Counted from the stretch's first letter, positions 19,324 through 29,055 are shown. The stretch is DNA of 64,000 nt from Actinomycetes bacterium (GCA_021792455.1 JAJYUP010000002.1:19040-83039); one strand, 5' to 3'. Translations and numbers: made by a program. The notes: generated by a model from the sequence alone, not told the origin.

Positions 19324-20609
19324 CGCTCGACCTGCTCCGATTCACGACCGCCGGATCTGTCGACGACGGCAAGAGCACGCTCATAGGCAGGCTGCTCTAC
19401 GACTGCAAGCAGGTCTTCGACGACCAGCTCCAGCATGTCGCGGAGGCGAGCGTGAGGCGCGGAGGCGCGGGCTCGCTCGACCTCGCGCTGCTCACGGACG
19501 GGCTTCGCGCAGAGCGCGAGCAGGGCATCACGATCGACGTCGCCTATCGCTACTTCGCAACCTCTGCCCACGACGGGACGCCTGGCAGGCGCTTCATCAT
19601 CGCGGACTGCCCTGGCCACCAGCAGTACACCCGCAACATGGTCACTGGCGCCTCCAACGCCGACCTGTCCGTCATCCTCATCGACGCGCGGAGAGGGGTG
19701 CTCGAGCAGAGCAAGCGACACGCCTTCATCAGCTCGCTGCTTGGCATCCCCCACATGGTCATCGCCGTCAACAAGATGGACCTCGTCGATTACTCGCAAG
19801 ACCGCTTCGACGAGATAGTCGCCGACTTCGCAGGCTTCGCTGCGAAGCTGCATTTCGCCTCCGACCTCACCTACGTCCCGATCTCCGCGCTCGACGGCGA
19901 CAACGTCGTCAAGCAGTCGGCGAGGATGAGCTGGTATGAAGGGCCGACCCTGCTGCAGCTGCTCGAGACGGTCGAGGTCGCCTTCGACCACCCCTTCGAC
20001 GTTCCAGCGCGCTTTCCAGTTCAGTGGGTGATCAGGCCTGATGGGGCCTCTGGCGCGGCGGACTACAGGGGCTACGCGGGTCAGATCGCATCCGGAGCGC
20101 TGCGCGTCGGAGAAGAGATAACAGTGCTGCCCGCAGGCCAGCGCACGAGGATCGCCGCGATCGACACCTACGACGGTGCTCTCGAGACCGCGGTGGCACC
20201 GATGTCGGTCACGCTGCGCCTGCAGGACGAGCTCGACGTCTCCCGGGGCGAGCTGATCTGCCCGGCAGACGACCCGCCCCGCATCGCCAAGGAGCTGGAG
20301 GCAGACATCTGCTGGATGACGGACACGCCGCTCCACGAGGGGGGGCGCTGCCTTCTCAAGCACACGACGAGAACGGCTTCCGCGATCGTCGAGCGCCTGC
20401 TCGACGTCATCGACGTACACACGCTGCAGCGCTCGAGCTCGCCTCAGCAGCTGCGCCTCAACGACATCGGCAGGGTCAGCCTCCGCATGAGCACGCCGCT
20501 CGCGATCGACCCCTATCGCGAGAACCGGCGCACAGGCAGCTTCATCCTCATCGACGAAGCCACGAACGGGACAGTCGCGGCTGGGATGATCTGCGCGCCA
20601 GACAGTTGA
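19320..20609 (+). CDS. cysN: Sulfate adenylyltransferase subunit 1 (GTPase)
   Basis: LRFTTAGSVDDGKSTLIGRLLYD P-loop; EREQGITIDVAYRYF; DCPGHQQYTRNMVTGAS; VNKMDLVD. Confidence 0.96.
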   Translation: MTLDLLRFTTAGSVDDGKSTLIGRLLYDCKQVFDDQLQHVAEASVRRGGAGSLDLALLTDGLRAEREQGITIDVAYRYFATSAHDGTPGRRFIIADCPGHQQYTRNMVTGASNADLSVILIDARRGVLEQSKRHAFISSLLGIPHMVIAVNKMDLVDYSQDRFDEIVADFAGFAAKLHFASDLTYVPISALDGDNVVKQSARMSWYEGPTLLQLLETVEVAFDHPFDVPARFPVQWVIRPDGASGAADYRGYAGQIASGALRVGEEITVLPAGQRTRIAAIDTYDGALETAVAPMSVTLRLQDELDVSRGELICPADDPPRIAKELEADICWMTDTPLHEGGRCLLKHTTRTASAIVERLLDVIDVHTLQRSSSPQQLRLNDIGRVSLRMSTPLAIDPYRENRRTGSFILIDEATNGTVAAGMICAPDS

Positions 20610-20639
20610 CCCCTGCTGTCAACTATTGTTCCGTCTGCA

Positions 20640-20777
20640 AATGTCGTCCACGACCTGCCCGCCGATGTCCGACACGTCCTGCCTGCCAATCTCCACGACC
20701 TGCCCGCCGATGTCCGCGACCTGCCCGCCGATGTCCGACGGGTCCAGCCTGCCAATGTTCGAGCCGTCATGCCTGCC
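20640..20777 (+). repeat. Six imperfect 21/24-bp tandem units ((A/G)ATGTCCGxxxCxxCCTGCCxGCC) between cysN and the carboxylase alpha gene, in the same reading frame
   Basis: Units aatgtcgtccacgacctgcccgcc, gatgtccgacacgtcctgcctgcc, aatctccacgacctgcccgcc, gatgtccgcgacctgcccgcc, gatgtccgacgggtccagcctgcc, aatgttcgagccgtcatgcctgcc. Confidence 0.9.
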
Positions 20778-22583
20778 ATGTTCTCGAAGGTACTCGTAGC
20801 CAACCGCGGAGAGATCGCGATCCGCGTCATCAGGGCGCTCGAGGAGATGGGGATCGCCTCGGTCGCCGTCTACTCTGAGATCGATCGAGACGCACTGCAC
20901 GCAAAGCGCGCAGCGGAGGCCTACAACCTCGGAGACGGGCCCGCTTCTGAGAACTACCTGCACGTCGAAAAGATGATCGACGTCGCGAGGCGGGCAAAAG
21001 CAGACGCGATCCACCCTGGCTACGGCTTCCTCGCGGAGAACGCGCCCTTCGCGTCGGCCTGCGAGCAGGCGGGCATCGTCTTCATCGGGCCGCCCCCATC
21101 TGCGATCGAGGCGATGGGCAGCAAGACGAAGGCGAGAGAGCTGATGAAGGCGGCTGGCGTGCCGATCGTGCCCGGTACGACAGAGCCTGTTGCAAGCGTC
21201 GAGGAGGCGCTCGAGCTCGCAAAGAAGGAGATCGGCTTCCCCGTCGCGGTGAAGGCTGCAGGCGGCGGGGGCGGCAAGGGCTTCAGGGTTGCCCTGAAGG
21301 AGTCTGAGCTGCAGTCCGCCTTTGAGGGCGCAAGCAGGGAAGGAGAGAAGTTCTTCGCAGATGGGACGGTCTATCTGGAGCGGTACCTGCCAGACCCCAG
21401 GCACGTAGAGGTGCAGATCCTTGGCGACAGGCACGGCAACGTCATCCATCTCGGCGAGCGGGACTGCTCGATCCAACGTCGCCACCAGAAGGTGATCGAG
21501 GAGTCGCCCGCGCCAGAGTGGATAGTCGACCCTCAGCTGCGCGAGCGCATCGGCAAGATCGGCGTCGAAGCTGCGAGGGCGGTCGGCTACGTCGGTGCAG
21601 GCACGATCGAGGGCCTGCTCCAGGACGGCGAGTACTACTTCCTCGAGATGAACACGAGGGTTCAGGTCGAGCATTGCGTCACGGAGATGACGACGGGCAT
21701 CGACATCGTGAAGGAAGGGGTGAGGGCCGCCGCGGGCGAGCCGCTGTCGATCAGCCAGGAGCAGGTGTCACTGCGAGGGCATGCGATCGAGTGCCGCATC
21801 AACGCAGAGGACGCCTCGAAGGGGTTCGCCCCCGCCCCAGGCAAGATCGGCCGCTACAGAGAGCCGTCTGGGCCGGGCGTGCGAGTCGACTCCGGCGTCG
21901 GCGAGCATGGTGAAGTCTCGCCGATGTACGACCCTATGGTCGCGAAGCTGATCGTCTGGGACGTCGACCGCAGGCAGGCGACGAAGCGGATGCTGCGCGC
22001 CCTGAACGAATATGAGATCGAGGGCCTGAGGACGCTCATTCCATTCCACAAGGCCCTGTTGTCGAGCGAGCAGTGGGAGAGAGGCGAGACCTGCAGAGAC
22101 CTGCTCGAAGACAAGCAGTGGCTGAAGAGCCTTGCCTTCGAACCGAAGGAGCCGGAGGCTGGAGCGCAGCAGACGCAGAAAGAGGCGCTCGTCGAGCGCT
22201 CCTACACCGTCGAGGTCTCAGGCAAGCGGTTCGACGTGAAGGTGCTCGGCGCGCCAGTCGCAGGCGGCGCGATCGCGAATGCCACCTCGAACGGCGCCCA
22301 GAGCGCGCAGCGATCAGGGCCGAAGCGCGCCAAGCGTGGGGGCAGCTCAGGCGGTGGCCCCGATACGCTCAGCTCGCCTCTCCAAGGAAACATGTGGAAG
22401 GTGCTCGTGCAGCAGGGGGACACCGTCGAGGAGGGACAGCTGCTCTGCATAATCGAGGCGATGAAGATGGAGAACGAGATCACCGCCCACAAGCCTGGCG
22501 TCATCGTCGAGCTGCCGATCGAGGAGGGGGCCCCAATCGCGGCGGGCGCCCCAATCGCGACGATAAAGGACGCCGCCTCTTAG
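20769..22583 (+). CDS. pccA: Acyl-CoA (acetyl/propionyl-CoA) carboxylase alpha: biotin carboxylase + biotin carboxyl carrier domain
   Basis: KVLVANRGEIAIRVIRALEEMGI; AAGGGGGKGFR; EMNTRVQVEHCVTEMTTGIDIV; C-terminal EAMKMENEI biotinylation motif. Confidence 0.95.
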   Translation: MPAMFSKVLVANRGEIAIRVIRALEEMGIASVAVYSEIDRDALHAKRAAEAYNLGDGPASENYLHVEKMIDVARRAKADAIHPGYGFLAENAPFASACEQAGIVFIGPPPSAIEAMGSKTKARELMKAAGVPIVPGTTEPVASVEEALELAKKEIGFPVAVKAAGGGGGKGFRVALKESELQSAFEGASREGEKFFADGTVYLERYLPDPRHVEVQILGDRHGNVIHLGERDCSIQRRHQKVIEESPAPEWIVDPQLRERIGKIGVEAARAVGYVGAGTIEGLLQDGEYYFLEMNTRVQVEHCVTEMTTGIDIVKEGVRAAAGEPLSISQEQVSLRGHAIECRINAEDASKGFAPAPGKIGRYREPSGPGVRVDSGVGEHGEVSPMYDPMVAKLIVWDVDRRQATKRMLRALNEYEIEGLRTLIPFHKALLSSEQWERGETCRDLLEDKQWLKSLAFEPKEPEAGAQQTQKEALVERSYTVEVSGKRFDVKVLGAPVAGGAIANATSNGAQSAQRSGPKRAKRGGSSGGGPDTLSSPLQGNMWKVLVQQGDTVEEGQLLCIIEAMKMENEITAHKPGVIVELPIEEGAPIAAGAPIATIKDAAS

Positions 22584-22717
22584 CTCGGGCGCCGTCTCCC
22601 GCGCGGACGCCACCCACTCAACGTGAGCACCGTCTCCCGCGAGGACGCCCCCTCTCAGCGCGGGCGCCGTCTCCCGCGAGGACGCCCCCTCTCAGCGCGG
22701 GCGCCGTCTTCTCGATC
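22569..22717 (+). repeat. 37/38-bp tandem repeat, four units, the first overlapping the 3' end and stop codon of the carboxylase alpha gene
   Basis: gacgccgcctcttagctcgggcgccgtctcccgcgcg (22569), then homologous units at 22606, 22644, 22681. Confidence 0.9.
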
Positions 22718-22741
22718 GGCGTCTCAGGCCTCCCCGGCCTC

Positions 22742-23449
22742 TCACGCCTCCCCTCCCGCTTCTTCGATCAGCTTCACGGCCTCTCTCACCGTGGCCACTT
22801 CCGCTGTCGGCTTCCGCTCCGATGCCTCGAGCGCTCTTCTGCTGCGGTTCACCCAGATCACTGGAATCCGCTGCTTCACGCAGGGCGCGACGTCGTGGTA
22901 GTGGCTCGCCGCGACGTGCACCCAGCCCTTCTTGCCGCCGATTCGCCGCGCAAACTCGACGAAGTGTGCCGCTTCAGGCTTGTATGAGCGCACCTGCTGA
23001 GCCGTTACGACGAGATCGAAGTCGATCGGTATGTGCCGGCGCGTCTGGCCGAGCAGCTTGTCGTCGATGTTCGCGATCAAGCCGAGACTGCACCTCTTCG
23101 CGAGCTTCTGCAGCTGGGCGTTCGTTTCCTTGAACGGCAGCCAGCGCGGAATCGAGTCGGGCAGAAATCCTGACCTCGACGGTTCGAGATCCCAGCCTAT
23201 CCTCGCAGCGATCTCGATAGCGGTCCGCCTCAGCACCTCAGCGTAGAGCTCGTATGACCCGGCTTCTATCTCCTGCGAGACCTCGTGGAAGAGCGCAATC
23301 AGCGCCGCCCTGTCGACCATCTGAAAGCCGTCTCTCTCCGCCTCCCGCACGAAGGCGTCATAGACCCCGGACTCCCAGTCGATCAACGTCCCATAGACGT
23401 CGAACGTCACCCATGTGAGATTCTTCGGAAGCGGCATCAGCTCGCGCAT
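22742..23449 (-). CDS. HAD superfamily hydrolase, haloacid dehalogenase type II-like
   Basis: LTWVTFDVYGTLIDWESG; SLGLIANIDDKLL; GWVHVAASHYHDVAPCVKQRIPVIWVNR. Confidence 0.85.
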   Translation of the reverse strand: MRELMPLPKNLTWVTFDVYGTLIDWESGVYDAFVREAERDGFQMVDRAALIALFHEVSQEIEAGSYELYAEVLRRTAIEIAARIGWDLEPSRSGFLPDSIPRWLPFKETNAQLQKLAKRCSLGLIANIDDKLLGQTRRHIPIDFDLVVTAQQVRSYKPEAAHFVEFARRIGGKKGWVHVAASHYHDVAPCVKQRIPVIWVNRSRRALEASERKPTAEVATVREAVKLIEEAGGEA

Positions 23450-23613
23450 TATGCCTCGTTCAGGCGCTGGAGCGCTCGCAGGAGGCGCTCGCCGTGGCGG
23501 CACATCCGCGATCGCAGCGGCCGCCATCGCAGCGGCCGACCTCCGCCCTCGCCCAGCACTCTATCGAAGTGGTCGACGCTGGACCAGGCGCTTCGGTTAG
23601 AGTTCGCCGCGAC

Positions 23614-24780
23614 ATGGACCTGCTCGAGTATCAAGGCAAGCAGCTGTTCAGGGCTCATGGCCTCGCCGTCTCTGAGGGCAGGGCTGCGGACACCGTCGAG
23701 GACGCCGTCGCCGCCGCCGATGCGATCGGATACCCGGTCGTCGTGAAGGCCCAAGTGCTCATCGGCGGTCGCGGGAAGGCGGGCGGCGTCAAGCTCGCCA
23801 GCAGCGCCGAGGAGGCGAGACAGCACGCCTCGAAGATCCTTGGCATGGACATAAGGGGACACACAGTCCACACGCTGTGGATCGAGCACGCCTCGGAGAT
23901 CGCCTCTGAGTACTACGCAGCGGTGCTGCTCGACCGCTCGGCGAAGCAGCCGCTCGTGATGTTCAGCACCGAGGGCGGCGTCGAGATCGAGCAGATCGCA
24001 AAGCAGACACCAGAGAGGCTCATCCGCCACCACGTCGACTACCTCGAGGGACTCAGCAGAGCGGAGTCGCTGCAGATCGCGACGGAGGGCGGCGCCGAGG
24101 AGGACGTGCGCGAGGGCGTAGCAGACGCGCTGCTCGCCCTTTATGAGGTCTGGCGGCAGGAGGACGCGACCCTCGCAGAGATCAACCCCTTGATCGTCAC
24201 GCCAGACCGGCAGGTGAAGGCACTCGACGCGAAGGTCTCGCTCGACGGCAATGCGCTTTACCGCCACCCTGACCACGCAAGCCTGTCTGACAGCCGCAAC
24301 GAAGACCCAATCGAGCGGAAGGCGAAAGAACAGGGGGTCCAGTACGTCAAGCTCGACGGCGACATCGGCATCCTTGGCAACGGCGCAGGTCTCGTGATGT
24401 CCACTCTCGACGTCGTTGCGCAGGCTGGCGGCAAACCCGCGAACTTCCTCGACGCAGGGGGCGGGTCCGACGCCGAGAAGATCAAGCAGGCGGTCGAGAT
24501 CATCCTCGCCAACGACGCAGTGAAAGCGGTCCTCTTCAACATCTTCGGCGGCATCACGAGGTGCGACGAGGTCGCGAGGGGGCTCATCGGAGCGTTTGAG
24601 GAGATGGGCCCAGCGATCTCAGTTCCGTTCGTCGTTCGACTCGACGGCACGAACGATGAGGACGGACGCAGGCTCATCGAGCAGGCGGCGCTGCCAAATG
24701 TGCACCCAGCGAAGACGATGAACGAAGCTGCAGAGAAGGTCGTGGCACTCGCCGCGGCGCAGAGCGGGAGGCAGGTCTGA
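23614..24780 (+). CDS. sucC: Succinate-CoA ligase (ADP-forming) beta subunit
   Basis: [52 protein letters not shown]. Confidence 0.97.
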   Translation: MDLLEYQGKQLFRAHGLAVSEGRAADTVEDAVAAADAIGYPVVVKAQVLIGGRGKAGGVKLASSAEEARQHASKILGMDIRGHTVHTLWIEHASEIASEYYAAVLLDRSAKQPLVMFSTEGGVEIEQIAKQTPERLIRHHVDYLEGLSRAESLQIATEGGAEEDVREGVADALLALYEVWRQEDATLAEINPLIVTPDRQVKALDAKVSLDGNALYRHPDHASLSDSRNEDPIERKAKEQGVQYVKLDGDIGILGNGAGLVMSTLDVVAQAGGKPANFLDAGGGSDAEKIKQAVEIILANDAVKAVLFNIFGGITRCDEVARGLIGAFEEMGPAISVPFVVRLDGTNDEDGRRLIEQAALPNVHPAKTMNEAAEKVVALAAAQSGRQV

Positions 24781-25688
24781 TGTCCGTTCTCGTCGACAGC
24801 AGCACCCGCCTCGCCGTCGCTGGCATCACCGGCCGTGAGGGGTCTTTTCACACGCTCAACAACAGGCGGTACGGCACGAACGTGGTCGGCGGGGTGACCC
24901 CTGGCAAGGGCGGCCAGGACGTCGAGGGCATCCCCGTCTTCGACAGCTGGGCTGAAGCCGTTGCGCAGACGCAGCCGAACACGGCGATGATCTTCGTCCC
25001 TCCGCGTTTTGCAGCAGATTCGATCCTCGAGGCGGCCGATGCGGGCATAGAGCTGATCGTCGCGATCACAGAGGGCATCCCCGCCCATGACGAGCTGCGC
25101 GTCTACAACACGCTGCAGCGCCACCGGGAAGACGGGCACCGCGCACGCCTCGTCGGGCCGAACTGTCCTGGGATCCTCTCGCCTGGCAAGGCGAACGTCG
25201 GGATCATCCCCGCCTCGTTCTTCAAGGAGGGCAACGTCGGTGTCGTCTCGAGGTCTGGCACGCTCACCTACCAGATCGGAAACGAGATCGCCCAGGCGGG
25301 GTTCGGCAACAGCACGATCGTCGGCATCGGCGGCGATCCTGTGCCTGGATCCTCCTTTGTCGACATCCTGCAGCTTTTCGAGCAGGACGACGAGACGGAG
25401 CTCATCGTGCTCTCAGGAGAGATCGGCGGCTCCGCGGAGGAGGAGGCAGCGGACTACATCGAGCAGTTCGTCACAAAGCCGGTCGTCGCCTACATCGCCG
25501 GCTTCACGGCGCCGCCTGGCAAGCAGATGGGACACGCAGGCGCGATCGTGTCTGGCTCCTCTGGCACCGCGGCCGCAAAGGCGGAGGCCCTCGAAGCAAA
25601 GGGGGTCCGTGTGGGTCGCACGCCGACGGAAGTCGCAGCGATCGCCGTCGAGATGCTTGGCGTCGCGCCGCAGTCGCGAGTACTCTGA
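24780..25688 (+). CDS. sucD: Succinate-CoA ligase (ADP-forming) alpha subunit
   Basis: [67 protein letters not shown]. Confidence 0.97.
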   Translation: MSVLVDSSTRLAVAGITGREGSFHTLNNRRYGTNVVGGVTPGKGGQDVEGIPVFDSWAEAVAQTQPNTAMIFVPPRFAADSILEAADAGIELIVAITEGIPAHDELRVYNTLQRHREDGHRARLVGPNCPGILSPGKANVGIIPASFFKEGNVGVVSRSGTLTYQIGNEIAQAGFGNSTIVGIGGDPVPGSSFVDILQLFEQDDETELIVLSGEIGGSAEEEAADYIEQFVTKPVVAYIAGFTAPPGKQMGHAGAIVSGSSGTAAAKAEALEAKGVRVGRTPTEVAAIAVEMLGVAPQSRVL

Positions 25689-25692
25689 CAGC

Positions 25693-26214
25693 GTGGATGC
25701 TGAGGTATCGCGGACGCTCGCTGAGCTGGAGCGCAAGCTGCGCGAGCTCGAGCGCGTACTCTCCGTCGAGGCGGGCAGGCAGTCTCACGAAGCAGGCGGC
25801 CGCCCGGAGACGGGCTTGCCTCGCGAGGACCTCTCGGCGCATCGGCACAGCGACGAGGTCGCTGAATCGCAGCCGCATGCGCGCCTCGTCGACGAGAGTG
25901 TCGCGATCGGTGAAGATCTTCCCCCACCTCGCCCTCGCAGCAGCGACCCAGACGCCTCCGCCTGGGAACGCGGTGGGAGCGATCAGGCGCCCTCAGCAGC
26001 CGCACCGCGACCACTCTCGGAGCCTGCGCAGGAGTCGCCCTCGACAGCGGAGCAGCCGCCCCGAGACGAAGTGATCGAGCTTCAGCAGCTCGTTCACTTC
26101 AGAGAGAGGCTGCAGAGCACGATGCAGCAGCTGATAGACGAGTACACGGCGATCATCACGCTCCGCAAGTCAAGCGAGCGCACCGATCAGCACGGGCAGT
26201 CTCGGCACCCATGA
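25693..26214 (+). CDS. Hypothetical coiled-coil protein with disordered middle
   Basis: GTG start just after sucD; VDAEVSRTLAELERKLRELERVLS and ELQQLVHFRERLQSTMQQLIDEYTAIITLRKSS helices flanking low complexity. Confidence 0.5.
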   Translation: MDAEVSRTLAELERKLRELERVLSVEAGRQSHEAGGRPETGLPREDLSAHRHSDEVAESQPHARLVDESVAIGEDLPPPRPRSSDPDASAWERGGSDQAPSAAAPRPLSEPAQESPSTAEQPPRDEVIELQQLVHFRERLQSTMQQLIDEYTAIITLRKSSERTDQHGQSRHP

Positions 26215-26296
26215 GCAGGATCAGGGCGGGGGACCCTCAGCAGGGCGGGCAGCCAGCCGGCGAGCATGATCAGCCCGACCTATAAGCTTCGCCCTC

Positions 26297-27382
26297 ATGC
26301 CTCCTGTGAGCACGATCTCCTTCGCGCGCGGTGCGCCTTCGCTCGACATAATCGACGTTGCTGGGCTCAGGGCTGCCGCGCAGAGAGCGTTTGACAGCGA
26401 TCCTGGTGGTGCGACCGCGTACGGGACCTCTGTCGGCTATGGACGCCTGCGAGCCTGGGTGGCCGACACGCATGGAGTCGAGCCGGACAGAGTCATCGTC
26501 ACGAACGGCTCGATGCAGGCAGACGCGTTCCTCTTCGAGCATCTCGTCAGGCCCAGCGACGATGTCATCGTCGAGCGACCGACATACGACCGGACACTGC
26601 TCTCGCTGCGCAGCAGACAGGCGAATGTTCGCGCGGTCGAGCTCGAGCGGGACGGCATCGACATCACCGAGCTCACGCGCCTCGTGCAGGGCGGGACCAA
26701 GCCGAAGCTTGCGCACATCATTCCGAACTTCCAGAACCCAGCCGGCTACACGATGTCGCTGCAGAAGCGCAGGCAGCTCGTCTCGCTCGCCTCGCAGCAC
26801 GACTTCCTCATCTTCGAGGACGACCCCTATGTCGCCCTGCGCTTCAGCGGCGAGCCGCTGCCAAGCATGCTCTCCATGGACGAAGAGCGAGTGCTGTATG
26901 CATCATCCTTCTCGAAGACAGTCTGCCCAGGCATCAGGGTCGGATACCTCATCGGCCCACCAGAGCACATCGCCGCAATCGCCCAGATTGCGACGAACAC
27001 GTACATATCACCCAACATGGTCGCCCAGGCGATCGTCTATGAGTTCTGCGCCTCAGGGGCACTCGAGCGCTCGATTGAGACCGTGAAGACGGCACTCGCA
27101 GAACGCGCGGAGTGTCTCTGCGACACGCTCAGCAGAGAGCTGCCTGAGGCGAGCTTCACGGCGCCTCAGGGCGGCTACTTCATGTGGGTCGTGCTGCCTG
27201 AGGGCACCAACGTCGACGCGCTGCAAGCGATCGCTGCAACCAGAGGGGTTGCGTTCGTGAAGGGAGGCGACTTCCTGCTCGAGGGCGGCGAGAACGCTCT
27301 GAGGCTCGCCTACTCAGGAGTCACCGTCGAGCAGATCGCCACTGGCGTGAAGCGACTCGCCGAGGCCTACCACTCCCTCTGA
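26297..27382 (+). CDS. PLP-dependent aminotransferase, class I/II (2-aminoadipate transaminase/MocR-type fold)
   Basis: YGTSVGYGRLRAWVADTHGVEPDRVIVTNGSMQADAF; YASSFSKTVCPGIRVGYL PLP Lys; PQGGYFMWVVLPEG. Confidence 0.9.
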   Translation: MPPVSTISFARGAPSLDIIDVAGLRAAAQRAFDSDPGGATAYGTSVGYGRLRAWVADTHGVEPDRVIVTNGSMQADAFLFEHLVRPSDDVIVERPTYDRTLLSLRSRQANVRAVELERDGIDITELTRLVQGGTKPKLAHIIPNFQNPAGYTMSLQKRRQLVSLASQHDFLIFEDDPYVALRFSGEPLPSMLSMDEERVLYASSFSKTVCPGIRVGYLIGPPEHIAAIAQIATNTYISPNMVAQAIVYEFCASGALERSIETVKTALAERAECLCDTLSRELPEASFTAPQGGYFMWVVLPEGTNVDALQAIAATRGVAFVKGGDFLLEGGENALRLAYSGVTVEQIATGVKRLAEAYHSL

Positions 27383-27437
27383 TCCGCCCCTGAGCCGCGG
27401 TCGACGTTCAATCGATCTGCAGCCGGATCCGCGTGCT

Positions 27438-27509
27438 GCCGGCGCGCAAACCTCGGGCTGCCGCCTTGCCGGCGCGCAAACCTCGGGCTGCCGCCTTGCC
27501 GGCGCGCAA
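27438..27509. repeat. 30-bp tandem repeat (GGCGCGCAAACCTCGGGCTGCCGCCTTGCC), 2.3 copies
   Basis: Units at 27441-27470, 27471-27500, partial 27501-27509. Confidence 0.95.
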
Positions 27510-27574
27510 CGCCGCGGCCGCTGACAGCAGGATTGGCGTATGAGCGCCCGCCGACTCCGCGGGTCGCCTCGCTC

Positions 27575-28300
27575 TCAGCGACCGTAGCGTTGACCGAGCA
27601 CCAGCTGATCTGGCAGCGCGGTGCGCGGAGGCGGGGAGGGATCGGCGATCACGGAGACCGTCTCCGCGACGCTCCGAGTCACTTCGCAGCGCACGCCATC
27701 GTTCGTCTCGATTGCGACGCTCTGCTCGTCGCGACGCGCGACCGTGCCCTTCAACCCCGGCTCGATGCCAGACTCCTTCAGGTAGTGCAGCAGATCCTCC
27801 GCCTCGTTCTCGAAGCGAAGGATCTTCACGCTCGCGCCGACCTCGACGTCAGCGAGCGGGACGCCCTGCACTCTGTCGCCTGCAACGATCGCATGGCCGT
27901 GCGGGCAGGTCTTCGCGTCGCCGATCGCAGCCATCATCCTTGCTTCGAGCACCGGCGACATCGCGTGCTCGAGCCGCTCCGCCTCCTCATGAACCTCATC
28001 CCACGGGATCGCAAGCACGTCGGTGAGGAAGCGCTCGATGAGCCGATGGCGGCGGACGACGCTTTCAGCGTAGGTCGCGCCAGGGGGGGTGAAAGAGATC
28101 ACCCTGCTTGAGCTGCGGGTGATGTAGCCGTCCTTCTCGAGACGGCCGATCATCTCGTGAACCGTCGGCGCCGACAGCTGCATCGCGCGAGCGACATTCG
28201 CCGCAGTCATCGGCAGACCAGCCTCGCGCAGCCAGAACAGGCTCTGGAGGTACTCCTCCTCCGCTGCTGTTGCGCCCTCGTTTGGCATTGCAAGCATGCT
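27575..28300 (-). CDS. DtxR/MntR-family metal-dependent transcriptional regulator
   Basis: EEEYLQSLFWLREAGLPMTAANVARAMQLSAPTVHEMIGRLEKDGYI wHTH; RHRLIERFLTDVLAIPWDEVHEEAERLEHAMSP; FeoA/SH3-like C-terminus; exact start uncertain. Confidence 0.92.
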   Translation of the reverse strand, partial: SMLAMPNEGATAAEEEYLQSLFWLREAGLPMTAANVARAMQLSAPTVHEMIGRLEKDGYITRSSSRVISFTPPGATYAESVVRRHRLIERFLTDVLAIPWDEVHEEAERLEHAMSPVLEARMMAAIGDAKTCPHGHAIVAGDRVQGVPLADVEVGASVKILRFENEAEDLLHYLKESGIEPGLKGTVARRDEQSVAIETNDGVRCEVTRSVAETVSVIADPSPPPRTALPDQLVLGQRYGR

Positions 28301-28345
28301 AGACGACGGTCGCCCCTCCAACAGCGGTAGCGTGCGGCGGCGAGG

Positions 28346-28822
28346 ATGGCAGTCGCCGCTGAGCCGAAGATCCCTACGCGCGCGCTGATCGTCTCCGAGG
28401 CGTTCGGTGAAAAGCTCTCCGCAGAGAGGGTTGCGACGCTCCTTGCCGCAGGCATCTCAGACCGCCGACAGGTCGATCCAGACCTCGCCGGCCACCGCAG
28501 CCTGAAGCTCCACCCGCAGCTCGAGCCGGAGCCATGCCCAATTGCGAGCAGCGACGATCTCGCGGGCTGCTTCGCAAGGATGAGATCCGCACGCGCCCTC
28601 ATCATCGCGGTGCCCAGTCTCGATGAGGCGACGATGCTTGGCAGCACCGCCTTCGAGCTCGGAAGCGAGGCGCGTCAGAGAGGCGTTCCATGCTTCGCCG
28701 TCACCGCCCACAACGGCCTGCCCCCATTCGACGCGAGGATCCTCGATCTGCAGGCCATCCTTCAGGCCGCCTCGGATCGAGCGCTGCGACACGCTGGACG
28801 AAGGCTCGCCGAGATGATCTGA
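28346..28822 (+). CDS. Short glycerate kinase-like protein (N- and C-terminal segments only)
   Basis: RALIVSEAFGEKLSAERVATLLAAGI resembles GarK/GlxK APDSFKxSLSAxEVAxAIxxG; LDEATMLGSTAFELGSEARQRGVPCFAVTAHNGL resembles GEGRLDxQTxxGKAPxxVAxxAxxxGVPVxAxxG. Confidence 0.45.
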   Translation: MAVAAEPKIPTRALIVSEAFGEKLSAERVATLLAAGISDRRQVDPDLAGHRSLKLHPQLEPEPCPIASSDDLAGCFARMRSARALIIAVPSLDEATMLGSTAFELGSEARQRGVPCFAVTAHNGLPPFDARILDLQAILQAASDRALRHAGRRLAEMI

Positions 28823-28864
28823 GGCGCCCAGGCGCTGCTGCGCGGCGGTACGGGCCCTTCGATC

Positions 28865-29055
28865 TCTGCCCTCAACCTTTTCCTGACACTGCGCAAACCC
28901 CGGCTGTGGCGGTGTGGGGTAGGGCGTGACCATGCGGTACGTCGGCTGGATGTCGTGGCGGCTGTTGAGGCGAAGCTCGGCGATGAGAAGGCGTAGGAGC
29001 GCCTTGGCTTGCTTGGGCTCGCCGTCGGCGCGGTCGGCTTCGAGTTGACCGGGGA
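28865..29055 (-). pseudogene. Remnant of serine recombinase C-terminus
   Basis: LEADRADGEPKQAKALLRLLIAELRLNSRHDIQPTYRMVTP...EKVEG resembles C-termini of large serine recombinases; no catalytic domain nearby. Confidence 0.5.

Noticed and set aside
20640-20777. Repeat cluster upstream of carboxylase alpha as a CRISPR-like array
   Set aside because: Units are contiguous and degenerate with no unique spacers, and no cas genes are nearby; in-frame tandem repeat explains it better.
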